A stretch of 64,000 nucleotides of DNA from Hylemonella gracilis str. Niagara R (lineage in GTDB: Bacteria; Pseudomonadota; Gammaproteobacteria; Burkholderiales; Burkholderiaceae_C). The stretch lies in assembly GCF_000600295.1 (NCBI RefSeq), contig NZ_JEMG01000001.1:2344477-2408476 (forward strand), read 5' to 3'. Below are positions 45,473 to 54,714 of this stretch, in pieces. The notes under the pieces are model-generated. The model ran no database searches. It was not told the DNA's origin and saw only the letters and a list, made by a program, of their open reading frames with translations. A program made the translations under genes and the position numbers. Within the stretch, counting starts at the first letter, position 1; every line of letters starts with the position of its first letter.

Positions 45473-46620
45473 TTCCCGACCTCCAGAGCAAGTACGTGCC
45501 GCACCTGCTCCCCAATCGCCAGACAACTCGTCAACCCCGGCGATTCGATCCCGAAAAGGTTGACCAGCCCGGACACGCCATGGTCGGCCGGTCCCTGGAT
45601 CACAAAATCGGCGGCGGGCTCGTCTCGCCCGCTGATCTTGGGGCGCACCCCGGAATACGCTGGCAACAACGCGCCATCCCGCAACCCAGGCCAATAGCGG
45701 CGAACTTCGGCGTAGAAGGCATCGCCGCGCGCAGGGTTGACGGTGTAGTCGAGTGTGTCGGTGGATACGCCGGTCAGCCACTCGGCATCGGGACCAAAAC
45801 GCGCCTGCCCTCCCAGGTCCAGCGTGAGGTGCACGCCCAGGCCGCCACCTTCGGGCATGGGATAGATGAGGCGGGAAAACGGCGCGCGCCCGGCAAGAGA
45901 GAAGTAGCTGCCCTTGGCGTAATGGGCCGTCGGCACGTGACGCGAGTCCAACCCTTCGATCTGGCGCGCCAGCGCGGGCGCGCTCAACCCGGCCGCGTTG
46001 ACGAAGGTTCGGACCAGCAGCCGGGTGCTGCTTTGCGATGCGCGGTCCACCGCTTCCACCTCAATGCCCTGCGGCACAACGACCGGATGGGCCACCGCCG
46101 TGTTGAACACCACCTGGCCGCCCGCATTCTCCAGATCACCCTGCAAGGCCAGCATGAGGCCGTGGCTGTCGATGATGCCGGTGCTGGGCGACAACAAGGC
46201 GGCCACGCATTCCAGAGCAGGTTCCAGCGCGCGGGCTTGGTCACGGCTGAGCCACTGCAGGTCATGGACGCCGTTGGCGGCGGCCTGCGCCGCGATGGCG
46301 TGCAGCTTAGGCATCTGCGCTTCGCTGGTCGCAACCAGCAGCTTGCCGCAGCGGCGGTGGTTCACGCCCCGCTCGGCGCAGTAGCCATACAACATGTCGC
46401 GTCCCTGCACGCAAAGGCGCGCCTTGAGCGAGCCCGTCGGGTAGTAGAGGCCGGCGTGGATGACTTCGCTGTTGCGGGAACTGGTGCCGGTGCCGATGGC
46501 CCCGGCGGCTTCCAGCACCAGAACTTCGCGCCCGCTTTGGGCCAGGGCGCGGGCAACGGCCAGGCCCACCACGCCTGCGCCTGCGACGACAACGTCAACT
46601 TGATCGAGGGTCTGCTCCAT
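45469..46620 (-). CDS. FAD-dependent L-2-hydroxyglutarate dehydrogenase-like oxidoreductase (LhgO/DAO family)
   Basis: 383 residues. The FAD-binding start [20 protein letters not shown] is followed by [22 protein letters not shown], which is typical of LhgO/L2HGDH rather than glycine oxidase. Later conserved segments are [13 protein letters not shown] and [10 protein letters not shown]. It would oxidise L-2-hydroxyglutarate (or a related 2-hydroxy acid) to the 2-oxo acid and pass electrons to quinone. The lipoprotein gene overlaps its stop; the efflux operon ends 64 bases upstream of its start on the same strand. Confidence 0.85.
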   Translation of the reverse strand: MEQTLDQVDVVVAGAGVVGLAVARALAQSGREVLVLEAAGAIGTGTSSRNSEVIHAGLYYPTGSLKARLCVQGRDMLYGYCAERGVNHRRCGKLLVATSEAQMPKLHAIAAQAAANGVHDLQWLSRDQARALEPALECVAALLSPSTGIIDSHGLMLALQGDLENAGGQVVFNTAVAHPVVVPQGIEVEAVDRASQSSTRLLVRTFVNAAGLSAPALARQIEGLDSRHVPTAHYAKGSYFSLAGRAPFSRLIYPMPEGGGLGVHLTLDLGGQARFGPDAEWLTGVSTDTLDYTVNPARGDAFYAEVRRYWPGLRDGALLPAYSGVRPKISGRDEPAADFVIQGPADHGVSGLVNLFGIESPGLTSCLAIGEQVRHVLALEVGK

Positions 46621-46684
46621 GCGTCAAGCATAGTGCAGACGGGAACGGAAACAGGGCTGAAGAGCGTGACGAGGGCGGTGCGGC

Positions 46685-48142
46685 TCAGCCCTGCTTGCCT
46701 GCGTCCACCTCGTCCCCGCCGCCGAGTGCCTTGTAGAGCTGGGCAGCCGCCGACCACATGTTGCGGCGCACCTGGATCAGGCTTTGCTGCACGGCGAAGA
46801 GCTGGCGTTGCGCGTCCAGCACCTCCAGGAAGCTGCCCACGCCCTGCGCGTAACGCGCTTCGGCGATCACGGTCGCGCGTTGCTGGGAACGCTCCTGCGC
46901 CTCCACCGCTTGCAGTTGCGCGGCGAGCTGGTCACGGGCCACGAGCTGGTCGGCCACTTCGCGGAAGGCTTGCTGAAGGGTCTTCTCGTACTCGGCGACG
47001 GCGATGTCCTTGCGCACCGTGGCCAGGTCCAGGTTGGCCTGGTTGCGTCCACCCTGGAAGATCGGCAGACTGATGCTGGGCGTGAAACTCCAGGCGCCTG
47101 AACCGCTATTGAACAGACCGTCGATCTCGGAGCTCGCGAAACCGGTGGAACCGGTGAAGCCGATGCGCGGGAAGAAGGCCGCGCGCGCCGCGCCGATGTT
47201 GGCGTTGGCCGCCAGCAGGCGATGCTCGGCCGCGCGCACGTCGGGTCGGCGCAGCAGCACTTGCGAGGGCAGTTCCGCCTGCTGGTTCAGGGCGATGCCC
47301 TGTTCGGCCAGGGCACGGCCTGGAGGCAGATCCTCAGCCTGAGTACCGACCAGCGTGGACAGGTAGTTGCGCGCGGCGGATTGCTGGCGCGTGAGCGCGG
47401 CCACCTCGGCGCGCGCGCCTTCGTAGGCGGCATCGGCCTGCAGGTAATCCAGGTCGCCGGCCAGGCCGCCCTTGCGGCGCTGGTCCACCAATTCACGGGT
47501 CTGCGCGCGGGTCTTGAGCGTGGCCTGGGCCAGTTGCAGACGCTCGCTGGCCTCGGCCAACGCGAGGTAGCCGTCGGCCACATTGGCGATCAACGACAAG
47601 CGAAAGCTGCGCTCAGCCTGCTCGGTCGCCAGGTAGCTGGCCTTGGCGGCATCGCTGAGGCTGGCCACGCGGCCCCAGAAGTCCAGCTCAAAGGAAGGAA
47701 TGGCCACGTTGACATCCGCGCGCTGGCCGATGACCGCACTCCCCGTGCCGGACAGATCACCCGGCGTGCGGCTGCGCGCCACGCTGCCGCCCACGTTGAC
47801 GCTGGGCAGGCGGTCGGCGCGCTGAATGCCGTAGAGCGCCTGAGCCTCCAGCACGCGGGCCGTGGCGATGCGCATGTCGCGGTTGTTCGCCAAGGCCAAC
47901 TGGATCAGGGCGCGCAGGCGCTCGTCGGGAAAGAAGCTCTCCCAGGCCACAGGCTTGGCCGCCACGGTGCGGGCATCCACCTGGATCTCGGCGGGCCAGA
48001 GATCCGGCACGGCCAGGGCTGGGCGTTCATAACGCGGTGCCATGACCGAGCAAGCGGACAGCAAGGCGGCCCCGGCCACCAGGGACAGGGAACGAAGCAT
48101 GAATCGCATGTTCAGAGGATGTGGGTTCGTGGAGGCGGACAT
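46685..48142 (-). CDS. NodT-family outer-membrane efflux lipoprotein (OprM-like)
   Basis: 485 residues from the ATG at 48142; ATG at 48109 is an alternative and one at 48178 would overlap the RND stop by 8 bases. The lipoprotein signal ends LVAGAALLSAC with C31 lipidated. Then come YERPALAVPDLW and two OEP repeats, with GSVARSRTP, DFWGRVASLSDAAKASYLATE, LLRRPDVRAAEHRLLAANANIGAARAAFFPRI (described in parts) and SFLEVLDAQRQLFAVQQSL. It forms the trimeric outer-membrane channel of the tripartite pump encoded just upstream. Confidence 0.9.
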   Translation of the reverse strand: MSASTNPHPLNMRFMLRSLSLVAGAALLSACSVMAPRYERPALAVPDLWPAEIQVDARTVAAKPVAWESFFPDERLRALIQLALANNRDMRIATARVLEAQALYGIQRADRLPSVNVGGSVARSRTPGDLSGTGSAVIGQRADVNVAIPSFELDFWGRVASLSDAAKASYLATEQAERSFRLSLIANVADGYLALAEASERLQLAQATLKTRAQTRELVDQRRKGGLAGDLDYLQADAAYEGARAEVAALTRQQSAARNYLSTLVGTQAEDLPPGRALAEQGIALNQQAELPSQVLLRRPDVRAAEHRLLAANANIGAARAAFFPRIGFTGSTGFASSEIDGLFNSGSGAWSFTPSISLPIFQGGRNQANLDLATVRKDIAVAEYEKTLQQAFREVADQLVARDQLAAQLQAVEAQERSQQRATVIAEARYAQGVGSFLEVLDAQRQLFAVQQSLIQVRRNMWSAAAQLYKALGGGDEVDAGKQG

Positions 48143-48170
48143 TGGTTCGGTGCCCGCTCCTTCCAGCAAT

Positions 48171-51100
48171 TTAGTCATGGCGCGGGCCCACTTCCAGCGC
48201 AGGCAGGCCGTCGGTGGATTTACCACCTTCCCGGCCACGGACCGGGAACAAGCGCCCCACCGTCAGGTAGAACACCGGCACCAGGAAGATGGCCAGCACG
48301 GTGGCAGCGATCATGCCGCCCATGACGCCGGTGCCGATGGCATGGCGGCTCTGGGCACCCGCGCCGGTGGAGATGGCCAGGGGCAGCACGCCGACGATGA
48401 AGGCGATCGAAGTCATCAGGATCGGGCGCAGCCGCAGACGGCAGGCCTCGATGATGGCCTCCTTCAAGGCCATGCCCTGGTCCTGCAAGCTGCGCGCGAA
48501 CTCAATGATCAGGATGGCGTTCTTGGACGACAAACCGATGGTCGCGATCAGGCCTACCTTGAAGTAGACGTCGTTGGGCAGTCCGCGCAGCAGCACCGCC
48601 AGCAAGGCGCCAAACACACCCAGTGGCACCACCAGCAGCACGGAGAAGGGAATGGACCAACTCTCGTAAAGCGCTGCCAGGCAGAGGAAGACGACGATCA
48701 GCGAGATCGCGAACAGCATGGGCGCCTGGGAGCCCGACAGGCTTTCCTCGAACGAGGTACCCGACCAGGAGTACCCCACGCCTGACGGAAGCTGCGCGGC
48801 TATCCCGCCCATCGCGGCCATGGCCTGGCCCGTGCTGTAGCCTGGCGCGGGGTTGCCGGTGAGCTTGACCGAGGGCACGCCGTTGTAGCGGTCGAGCTTG
48901 GGCGCACCGACCATCCACAGCGGTTTGACCACTTCGGACAGGGACACCATGCCGCCCGTGCGGTTGCGCACCTGCACGCGCAGCATGGCCTCGGGGCTGG
49001 TGCGCACGGCAGGATCAGCCTGCATCTGCACGCGCAGCACGCGGCCGTTGCGCTCGAAGTCGTTGATGTAGGCCGTGCCGAACAAGGTCTGCAGCGTGTC
49101 GTTCAGGACGGCGATGTCCACGCCCAGGGTCTGGGCCTTCTCGCGGTCAATCTCCAGCAAAAGCTGCGGACCCGGGGGCATGCCGTCCATCCGCACGCCC
49201 GCGAGTGCGGGGTTCCGCGAGGCTGCTTGCAAGGCCAGCGCCTGGGCCTGCGCGAGTTGCTCGCGCCCCAGGCCACCCCGGTCCTGCAAGCGGAAGTCAA
49301 AACCACCCACGGCCGCCAGTTCGGGGATGGGCGGCGGGTTGATGCTGAAGATGAAGGCTTGCTTGAGCATGAACAGGGCGCCGTTGGCGCGCTGCACCAC
49401 GGCCTTGACGCTGTTTTTCTCTTCCTGACGCAGTTCCCAGTCCTTCAGTCGCACGAACAGCAGGCCCGCGTTCTGGCCACGACCGAAGAAGGAGAAACCC
49501 ACGATGCCGACGGCGTGCTCCACCTCGGGCTGGCTCAGGAAGAATTTCTCGGCCTGCTCCATCACGGCCACCGTGCGTTCCTGCGTGGCGCCGGGCGGCA
49601 ACTGGACCATGGTGATGAAGTAGCCCTGGTCTTCCTCGGGCAGGAAGCTGCCCGGCAGCTTGGCGAACATCAAGACCGCAGCGGCCACGATGGCACCGTA
49701 GACCACCAGCCAGCGCCCGGGCTTGCCCAGCAGCTTGCGCACCGTGCCCACATAACGCTGCGTGGCCGCGAGGAAGGTGCGGTTGAACCATCCGAAAAAG
49801 CCCGTGCTGGGCAAGGCATGTCCGCTGGGATCGTGCTTGAGCAGGGTCGCGCACAACGCCGGCGTGAGCGTCAGCGCCATCAGCGCCGAGAAGAGCATGG
49901 TCAGCACCAAGGTCACGGCAAACTGCCGGTAGATCGCGCCCACGGAACCCGAGAAGAAGGCCATGGGAATGAACACCGCCGACAGCACCACGGTGATGCC
50001 GATGATGGCGCCGACGATCTGGTCCATGGCCTTGGCCGTGGCCTCGCGTGGCGGCAAGTGCTCCTCCTCCATGATGCGCTCGACGTTCTCCACCACCACG
50101 ATGGCATCGTCCACAACGATGCCGATGGCCAGCACCATCGCGAACAAGGTGAGCACGTTGATGGAATAGCCCAGCACATACAAGCCCAACGCAGCGCCGA
50201 TCAGGGAGATCGGCACCACGATGGTCGGAATCAGCGTGGCGCGCCAGTTTTCCAGAAACAGGTACATCACGATGAACACCAGGATGACGGCCTCGATCAG
50301 GGTCTTGATCACCTCCTGGATGGAGACGTCAATGAAGGGGGTGGTGTCATAGGGCACTTCCCAGGTCATGCCCTGGGGCAGAAAACGACCCAACTCCTCC
50401 ATGCGAGCGCGCACCGCCTTGGCCGTGTCCAGGGCGTTCGCACCCGGCGCGACCTTGATGCCCACCCCCGCTGCCGCCTTGCCGTCGATGCGCGCGAAGA
50501 CGGAGTAGTCCTGCGCGCCCAGCTCGACGCGGGCCACGTCGCGCACGCGCACCAGCGAGCCGTCCGACTGCGCGCGCACCACCACGTTGCCAAACTCCTG
50601 CGGTGTGCTCAGCCGGCCGCGCGTGATGACCGACGCGGCGTATTCCATGCCTGCGGGCGCGGGCGGCTGATTCACCTCGCCCACGGCCAGCAACACGTTC
50701 TGCGCGCGCACGGCGGCGATCACGTCACTGGGGCTGAGCTTGTAGGACGCCAGCTTGTCGGGGTCCACCCACAGACGCATGGAGTATTCCGACCCGAACA
50801 TCTGCGCCTCGCCCACGCCCGGCACGCGGCGGATTTCGTCCAGCACATTGCTGGCCGCGTAGCTGGCGAGGTCCACGCTGCTGCGACTGCCGTCGGGCGA
50901 GTACAGCATGACGAACATCAGGTAGTTGCGCCGGGTCTTGGTGACGTTCACACCCAGACGTTTCACCTCGTCGGGCAGACGGGCCTCGACACGCTTGACG
51001 CGGTTCTGGGCCTCGACCGAAGCGACCTCGATGTCGGTGCCGGTCTGGAAGGTCAGGTTGATGGTGCCGGTGCTCTGCTCCGAGGAGGAATCCATGTAGA

Positions 51101-51326
51101 GCAGACCTTCAATGCCGTTCATCTCCTGCTCGATCAGCGACACCACGGTGTTCTCGACCACCTGGGCCGAGGCGCCAGGATAGGTCACGCTGATGGCTAG
51201 CGCGGGCGGCGCGACCTCGGGGTATTGGGCAATGGGCAATTGGCGCAGCGCCAGGGCGCCAGCCAGCATGATCACCAGCGCCAGCACCCAGGCAAAAACC
51301 GGTCGGTTGACGAAAAAACGGGCCAT
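48171..51326 (-). CDS. RND multidrug efflux transporter (AcrB/MexB, HAE-1 family)
   Basis: 1051 residues, the typical HAE-1 length. It starts MARFFVNRPVFAWVLALVIM and has NTVVSLIEQEMNGIEGLLYM, GIVVDDAIVVVENVERIMEE (proton-relay aspartates in helix 4), FSALMALTLTPALCATLL and GLIATIGLSSKNAILIIEFA. Twelve helices with two large periplasmic loops are expected. It exports hydrophobic or amphiphilic drugs using the proton gradient. It follows the adaptor gene by 52 bases and precedes the outer-membrane channel gene. Confidence 0.95.
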   Translation of the reverse strand: MARFFVNRPVFAWVLALVIMLAGALALRQLPIAQYPEVAPPALAISVTYPGASAQVVENTVVSLIEQEMNGIEGLLYMDSSSEQSTGTINLTFQTGTDIEVASVEAQNRVKRVEARLPDEVKRLGVNVTKTRRNYLMFVMLYSPDGSRSSVDLASYAASNVLDEIRRVPGVGEAQMFGSEYSMRLWVDPDKLASYKLSPSDVIAAVRAQNVLLAVGEVNQPPAPAGMEYAASVITRGRLSTPQEFGNVVVRAQSDGSLVRVRDVARVELGAQDYSVFARIDGKAAAGVGIKVAPGANALDTAKAVRARMEELGRFLPQGMTWEVPYDTTPFIDVSIQEVIKTLIEAVILVFIVMYLFLENWRATLIPTIVVPISLIGAALGLYVLGYSINVLTLFAMVLAIGIVVDDAIVVVENVERIMEEEHLPPREATAKAMDQIVGAIIGITVVLSAVFIPMAFFSGSVGAIYRQFAVTLVLTMLFSALMALTLTPALCATLLKHDPSGHALPSTGFFGWFNRTFLAATQRYVGTVRKLLGKPGRWLVVYGAIVAAAVLMFAKLPGSFLPEEDQGYFITMVQLPPGATQERTVAVMEQAEKFFLSQPEVEHAVGIVGFSFFGRGQNAGLLFVRLKDWELRQEEKNSVKAVVQRANGALFMLKQAFIFSINPPPIPELAAVGGFDFRLQDRGGLGREQLAQAQALALQAASRNPALAGVRMDGMPPGPQLLLEIDREKAQTLGVDIAVLNDTLQTLFGTAYINDFERNGRVLRVQMQADPAVRTSPEAMLRVQVRNRTGGMVSLSEVVKPLWMVGAPKLDRYNGVPSVKLTGNPAPGYSTGQAMAAMGGIAAQLPSGVGYSWSGTSFEESLSGSQAPMLFAISLIVVFLCLAALYESWSIPFSVLLVVPLGVFGALLAVLLRGLPNDVYFKVGLIATIGLSSKNAILIIEFARSLQDQGMALKEAIIEACRLRLRPILMTSIAFIVGVLPLAISTGAGAQSRHAIGTGVMGGMIAATVLAIFLVPVFYLTVGRLFPVRGREGGKSTDGLPALEVGPRHD

Positions 51327-51378
51327 GTCGGTTTCCTTGTTTTGTTCTTCTTTCGCTCGCGTGCCTGTTTATGCGCGC

Positions 51379-52578
51379 TCAGCGGCCCTGGCCCGCGCCA
51401 GGCGCGGTGCCGCTCTGCCCTTGCGCGGTGGCACCGGTTGCCGGGGACGGATTCCAGGGCACCGGCTTGACGGTGCTGCCGGGCGGAGCCTTCATATGCC
51501 CTTCGACCATGACCTGCTCGCCGCCGGACAGGCCACCGGTCACCGTCCAGTTGCTGCCGCTCATGCCGCCCAGTTGCACCGGACGCGGTGCGACCTTGCC
51601 GTCCGAGCCCACCACCATCACGATGGCGCCGCCTTGCGTCAACATCACCGCACGTTGCGGCAGGGTGATGAGCTGGTCAGCCCGTGCCTGCGGATAGCGC
51701 ACGCGCACGAACATGCCGGGCAGCAATTCCTTCTTGGGGTTGGGGAACTCGGCGCGCATGGAGACCGAGCCCGTGTTGGGATCGACCGCCAAGTCCGAGA
51801 ACAGCAGTTTGCCCGGCAGCGCATAGGTACTGCCGTTTTCCAGCACCAGCTCCATGCGACGGGTTTCGGCCTCTTTCCAGCGGCCGCTGTTGATGGCTTC
51901 GCGCAGGGTCAGCAGCTCGACACTGCTCTGCGTGAAGTTCACATAAATCGGATCGATCTGCTCGATGGTGGCCAGCTGGGTGGCTTCGCCGCGCCCGACC
52001 AGGGCTCCTTCTGTGACCAGGGAACGCCCGATGCGGCCCGAGATCGGAGCGGGCACCGTGGTGTTTTCCAGGTCCAATTCCGCGCGCGCCAGCGCGGCTT
52101 CGGCCTGACGCAGGCGTGCCTCCGCGGTGTCCAGCTCCTGCTGGCTCACGGCTTTGATTTCGACCAGGGGCCGATAGCGATTGACCACGGCCTGCGCAGC
52201 GATGAGGTCCGCCTTGGCTGCGGCGTAGGTGGTCTTGTAGGTACGCGCATCGATGCGGTACAGCGGCATGCCGGCCTTGACCTCGGAACCTTCATTGAAC
52301 AGGCGCTCTTCCACGATGCCCTCGACGCGGGCGCGGACCTCCGCCGTGCGCCAGGCTTGCAAACGCCCGGGCAGCTCCTTGGTCAGCAGAGCCTCGCCGG
52401 GACTGGCGATCACCACCGAGACCTCCATCGGCGGCATGGCCGGTGGACCACCGGCCGCTGCAGTGGCTTCGGATTTGCCGCAGGCAGCCAGCAGCACAGG
52501 CACGGAGATGGCGAGCGCCAGGGCGTACACGCGCGGCATCGAAGCGGGCGCGAAAAGTCGGAAAGCAGGGGCGTACAT
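51379..52578 (-). CDS. RND efflux periplasmic adaptor (AcrA/MexA-like MFP)
   Basis: 399 residues from the ATG at 52578 (AAGGA upstream). A lipoprotein signal ends SVPVLLAAC. The lipoyl/barrel-sandwich region, helical hairpin and membrane-proximal parts are seen as LPGRLQAWRTAEVRARVEGIV, LFNEGSEVKAGMPLYRID, NTTVPAPISGRIGRSLVTEG and NPKKELLPGMFVRVRYPQ. It links the RND pump to the outer-membrane channel. The tetR gene lies 13 bases upstream, implying one operon tetR-adaptor-pump-channel. Confidence 0.93.
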   Translation of the reverse strand: MYAPAFRLFAPASMPRVYALALAISVPVLLAACGKSEATAAAGGPPAMPPMEVSVVIASPGEALLTKELPGRLQAWRTAEVRARVEGIVEERLFNEGSEVKAGMPLYRIDARTYKTTYAAAKADLIAAQAVVNRYRPLVEIKAVSQQELDTAEARLRQAEAALARAELDLENTTVPAPISGRIGRSLVTEGALVGRGEATQLATIEQIDPIYVNFTQSSVELLTLREAINSGRWKEAETRRMELVLENGSTYALPGKLLFSDLAVDPNTGSVSMRAEFPNPKKELLPGMFVRVRYPQARADQLITLPQRAVMLTQGGAIVMVVGSDGKVAPRPVQLGGMSGSNWTVTGGLSGGEQVMVEGHMKAPPGSTVKPVPWNPSPATGATAQGQSGTAPGAGQGR

Positions 52579-52591
52579 GGGCAGTCCTTCT

Positions 52592-53206
52592 TTAGAGATG
52601 AATGGGGAAATGAGGGGTTGCAGCTTTCGCGTCGGGCGCGAAAGCACGCATGAAAACTTCCACGATTTGCGCGGGAGACAGTTGCGACTCGTGCAGGGGT
52701 TTGCCCATCAAACGCCCCCGGTGCACGCCCGTCAGGAGGCTGATCAGTACCTCCGCCGCGAATTCGGCGGGCTCCTGTCGCAGTTCCCCGCGCTCCATGC
52801 CGGATCGAAGCAGGCGGACCAACCGGTTCTGGGCCACTTGCCACGACTCATGCATCGTGTGCGCCAATTCGGGGAAACGCTGCAACTCGGCCATCATGAC
52901 CCGGTGCATGGCCAACCCCTCCTCGCTCAGCACCCGGCTTTCAAAGGCCTCGACAAAGCGCAGGATCTCCTCGCGCACCGAACCGGAACTGCCGGCAGCG
53001 TCGACCACCAGCATGCTGCAAAAACCGGTGAAGGCTTCGCGAAACAGCACTTCCTTGCTGCCAAAGTGGTGGTAAAGGGTCTGTTTGACGACCCCGGCCC
53101 GACGCGCGATGTCGTCCACGCCGGCGGCGTAGCCTTTTTCCCTGAAGGTGTCGAGGGCGGCCTGCAGAATGCGCGCGCGCGTATCGGTACGGGTTTCTTC
53201 GGTCAT
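52592..53206 (-). CDS. TetR-family repressor of the RND efflux operon
   Basis: 204 residues from the ATG at 53206. The HTH reads ARILQAALDTFREKGYAAGV, DDIARRAGVVKQTLYHHFGS and KEVLFREAF. The C-terminal ligand domain resembles AcrR/TtgR-type proteins with a C-terminal TetR_C domain. It lies first in the operon and only 13 bases before the adaptor gene, so repressor and pump are cotranscribed. Two palindromic operators at 53220-53259 lie 14-53 bases upstream, giving negative feedback released by drug binding. Confidence 0.92.
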   Translation of the reverse strand: MTEETRTDTRARILQAALDTFREKGYAAGVDDIARRAGVVKQTLYHHFGSKEVLFREAFTGFCSMLVVDAAGSSGSVREEILRFVEAFESRVLSEEGLAMHRVMMAELQRFPELAHTMHESWQVAQNRLVRLLRSGMERGELRQEPAEFAAEVLISLLTGVHRGRLMGKPLHESQLSPAQIVEVFMRAFAPDAKAATPHFPIHL

Positions 53207-53219
53207 CCCAAAATCATAC

Positions 53220-53259
53220 TGGACTGTCCAGTCCAATCCGGACTGGACTGACAAGTCCA
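53220..53259 (-). promoter_or_regulatory. Two tandem palindromic operators for the TetR repressor
   Basis: Site 1: TGGACTG-TC-CAGTCCA (53220-53235), perfect 7-bp arms. Site 2: TGGACT-GACA-AGTCCA (53244-53259), perfect 6-bp arms. Both span 16 bases with the same half-site TGGACT, and their centres are 24 bases apart. An additional GGACT half-site occurs between them. Confidence 0.75.
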
Positions 53260-53332
53260 TTTCAGAATAAGGGACATAGACCCGCAAAACGGAAAGGATG
53301 TGCTGCATCGGGCCCATCCGCCGCAAAAAGCA

Positions 53333-53362
53333 AAAGGGCCACAACCGAAGTTGTGGCCCTTT
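53333..53362 (-). terminator. Rho-independent terminator after tRNA-Val
   Basis: AAAGGGCCACAAC (53333-53345) and GTTGTGGCCCTTT (53350-53362) form a perfect 13-bp stem. On the minus strand the loop is the stable UUCG tetraloop, followed by a T-rich run. It lies 8 bases after the tRNA CCA end. Confidence 0.92.
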
Positions 53363-53370
53363 ACCGTGGT

Positions 53371-53445
53371 TGGTGGGCGATACATGGATCGAACATGTGA
53401 CCCCTGCAGTGTGAATGCAGTGCTCTACCGCTGAGCTAATCGCCC
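53371..53445 (-). tRNA. tRNA-Val (CAC anticodon), CCA encoded
   Basis: The cloverleaf reads on the minus strand from 53445. Acceptor GGGCGAT pairs with ATCGCCC, D stem GCTC/GAGC, anticodon stem CTGCA/TGCAG around the loop TTCACAC (anticodon CAC, reads GUG), and T stem ACATG/CATGT around TTCGATC. A discriminator A and CCA are encoded (75 bases in all). A CATAAT sequence about 100 bases upstream is a possible -10. A UUCG-loop terminator follows. Confidence 0.96.
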
Positions 53446-53555
53446 TTGATTTTTGCGTCTGCACATGCAACCGAAGTGCGGCTGCTGGCTTGCGACGACT
53501 TGCTGGGCCTCTGCAGACCCCTGCGTTCTCAAGAGACCAAGATTATGCCACAAGT

Positions 53556-54287
53556 TCAATGACTTTCCGGCACCTGCGCGGGCAAGACGAACCGACGCCA
53601 CACGGTCTTGCTGCCGCAGGCCTTGTCGATTTGTGCAAGCACTTCGTCGTGCGCGGCCAGTTCCTGCTCGGAAGCAGGCAGCACAGGGAGGTCAAAACGC
53701 GACAGATCGACGCGCTCGAAACCAAGCCCCGTCAATTGCTCGGCATCCCCCGCATCAATCAACAAAGCGTCCTGTCCACGCGTCATGTTGATGTAGACAT
53801 CGGCCAACAGCTCGGCGTCCAGCAAGGCGCCGTGCAAGGTACGTCCGGAGTTGTCCACGCCCAGGCGATCGCACAAGGCATCGAGTGAGTTGCGCTTGCC
53901 CGGATACAGCTCCTTGGCCATGGCCAGGGTGTCCGTGACACCGCCGACGAAGGTGTGAAACGCCGGCAGGCCAATCAGCTCCAACTCCTTGTTCAGGAAG
54001 CTCACATCAAAGGCCGCGTTGTGGATGATGATTTCCGCGCCCTGCAGGTAGGCCAGGATCTCCTGCACCACCTCCGCGAACTTGGGCTTGTCGCGGAGAA
54101 ACTCGTTGCTGATGCCGTGCACCCGCAAGGCGTCTTCATGGCTGTCGCGCCCGGGATTGAAGTAGAAATGCAGGTTGTTGCCGCTGAGCTTGCGGTTCAG
54201 CAGCTCCACGCAACCCAGTTCGATGATGCGGTCGCCGCCTTCGGCGGACAGGCCCGTGGTTTCGGTATCCAGAACGATTTGACGCAT
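53556..54287 (-). CDS. dnaQ: DNA polymerase III epsilon subunit (3'-5' proofreading exonuclease)
   Basis: 243 residues. The DEDDh exonuclease motifs are D7 and E9 in VLDTETTG, D94 in NAAFDVSFL, and H152 and D157 in LHGALLDAELLADVY. The C-terminal tail that contacts the polymerase alpha subunit is present. It follows the isc operon by 46 bases on the same strand and may be transcribed in part from it. The product is essential for replication fidelity. Confidence 0.95.
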   Translation of the reverse strand: MRQIVLDTETTGLSAEGGDRIIELGCVELLNRKLSGNNLHFYFNPGRDSHEDALRVHGISNEFLRDKPKFAEVVQEILAYLQGAEIIIHNAAFDVSFLNKELELIGLPAFHTFVGGVTDTLAMAKELYPGKRNSLDALCDRLGVDNSGRTLHGALLDAELLADVYINMTRGQDALLIDAGDAEQLTGLGFERVDLSRFDLPVLPASEQELAAHDEVLAQIDKACGSKTVWRRFVLPAQVPESH

Positions 54288-54333
54288 AGGCGCAATGATA
54301 CGGAGCCGGGGTGTCGATGCGCGGGGCGCCAGC

Positions 54334-54672
54334 TCAGTGGTTTTCCTTGGCGTGGTTGATCGAGTACTTGGGAATCTCGACCACCAGGTTCTCCCGGGCC
54401 ACGATGGCCTGGCAGCTCAGACGCGACTGCGGGGTCAGACCCCAGGCCCGGTCCAGCAGGTCTTCCTCGTTCTCATCCAGTTCGTTGAGCGAGTTGTAGC
54501 CCTCGCGCACGATGACGTGGCAGGTCGTGCAGGCGCAACTCATGTCGCAGGCGTGCTCGATGGCGATGTGGTTGTCAAGCAGCACCTCGCAGATCGAGTC
54601 GCCTGGCTGGGCCTGGATTTCCGCCCCTTCAGGGGCGTACTCGGGGTGAGGCAGGACTTTGATGACAGGCAT
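54334..54672 (-). CDS. fdx: ISC-type [2Fe-2S] ferredoxin
   Basis: 112 residues. Cluster ligands are C42, C48 and C51 in ACDMSCACTTCHV and C87 in LSCQAIV, the C-x5-C-x2-C...C pattern of ISC ferredoxin. It supplies electrons for cluster assembly on IscU. It is the last isc gene, 42 bases after hscA. The conserved end has PKYSINHAKE, as in homologues. I see no iscX after it. Confidence 0.94.
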   Translation of the reverse strand: MPVIKVLPHPEYAPEGAEIQAQPGDSICEVLLDNHIAIEHACDMSCACTTCHVIVREGYNSLNELDENEEDLLDRAWGLTPQSRLSCQAIVARENLVVEIPKYSINHAKENH

Positions 54673-54714
54673 GGAATGAATTCTTTCAGAGAGCTGGGAC
54701 GCTCGGACTGGGGC

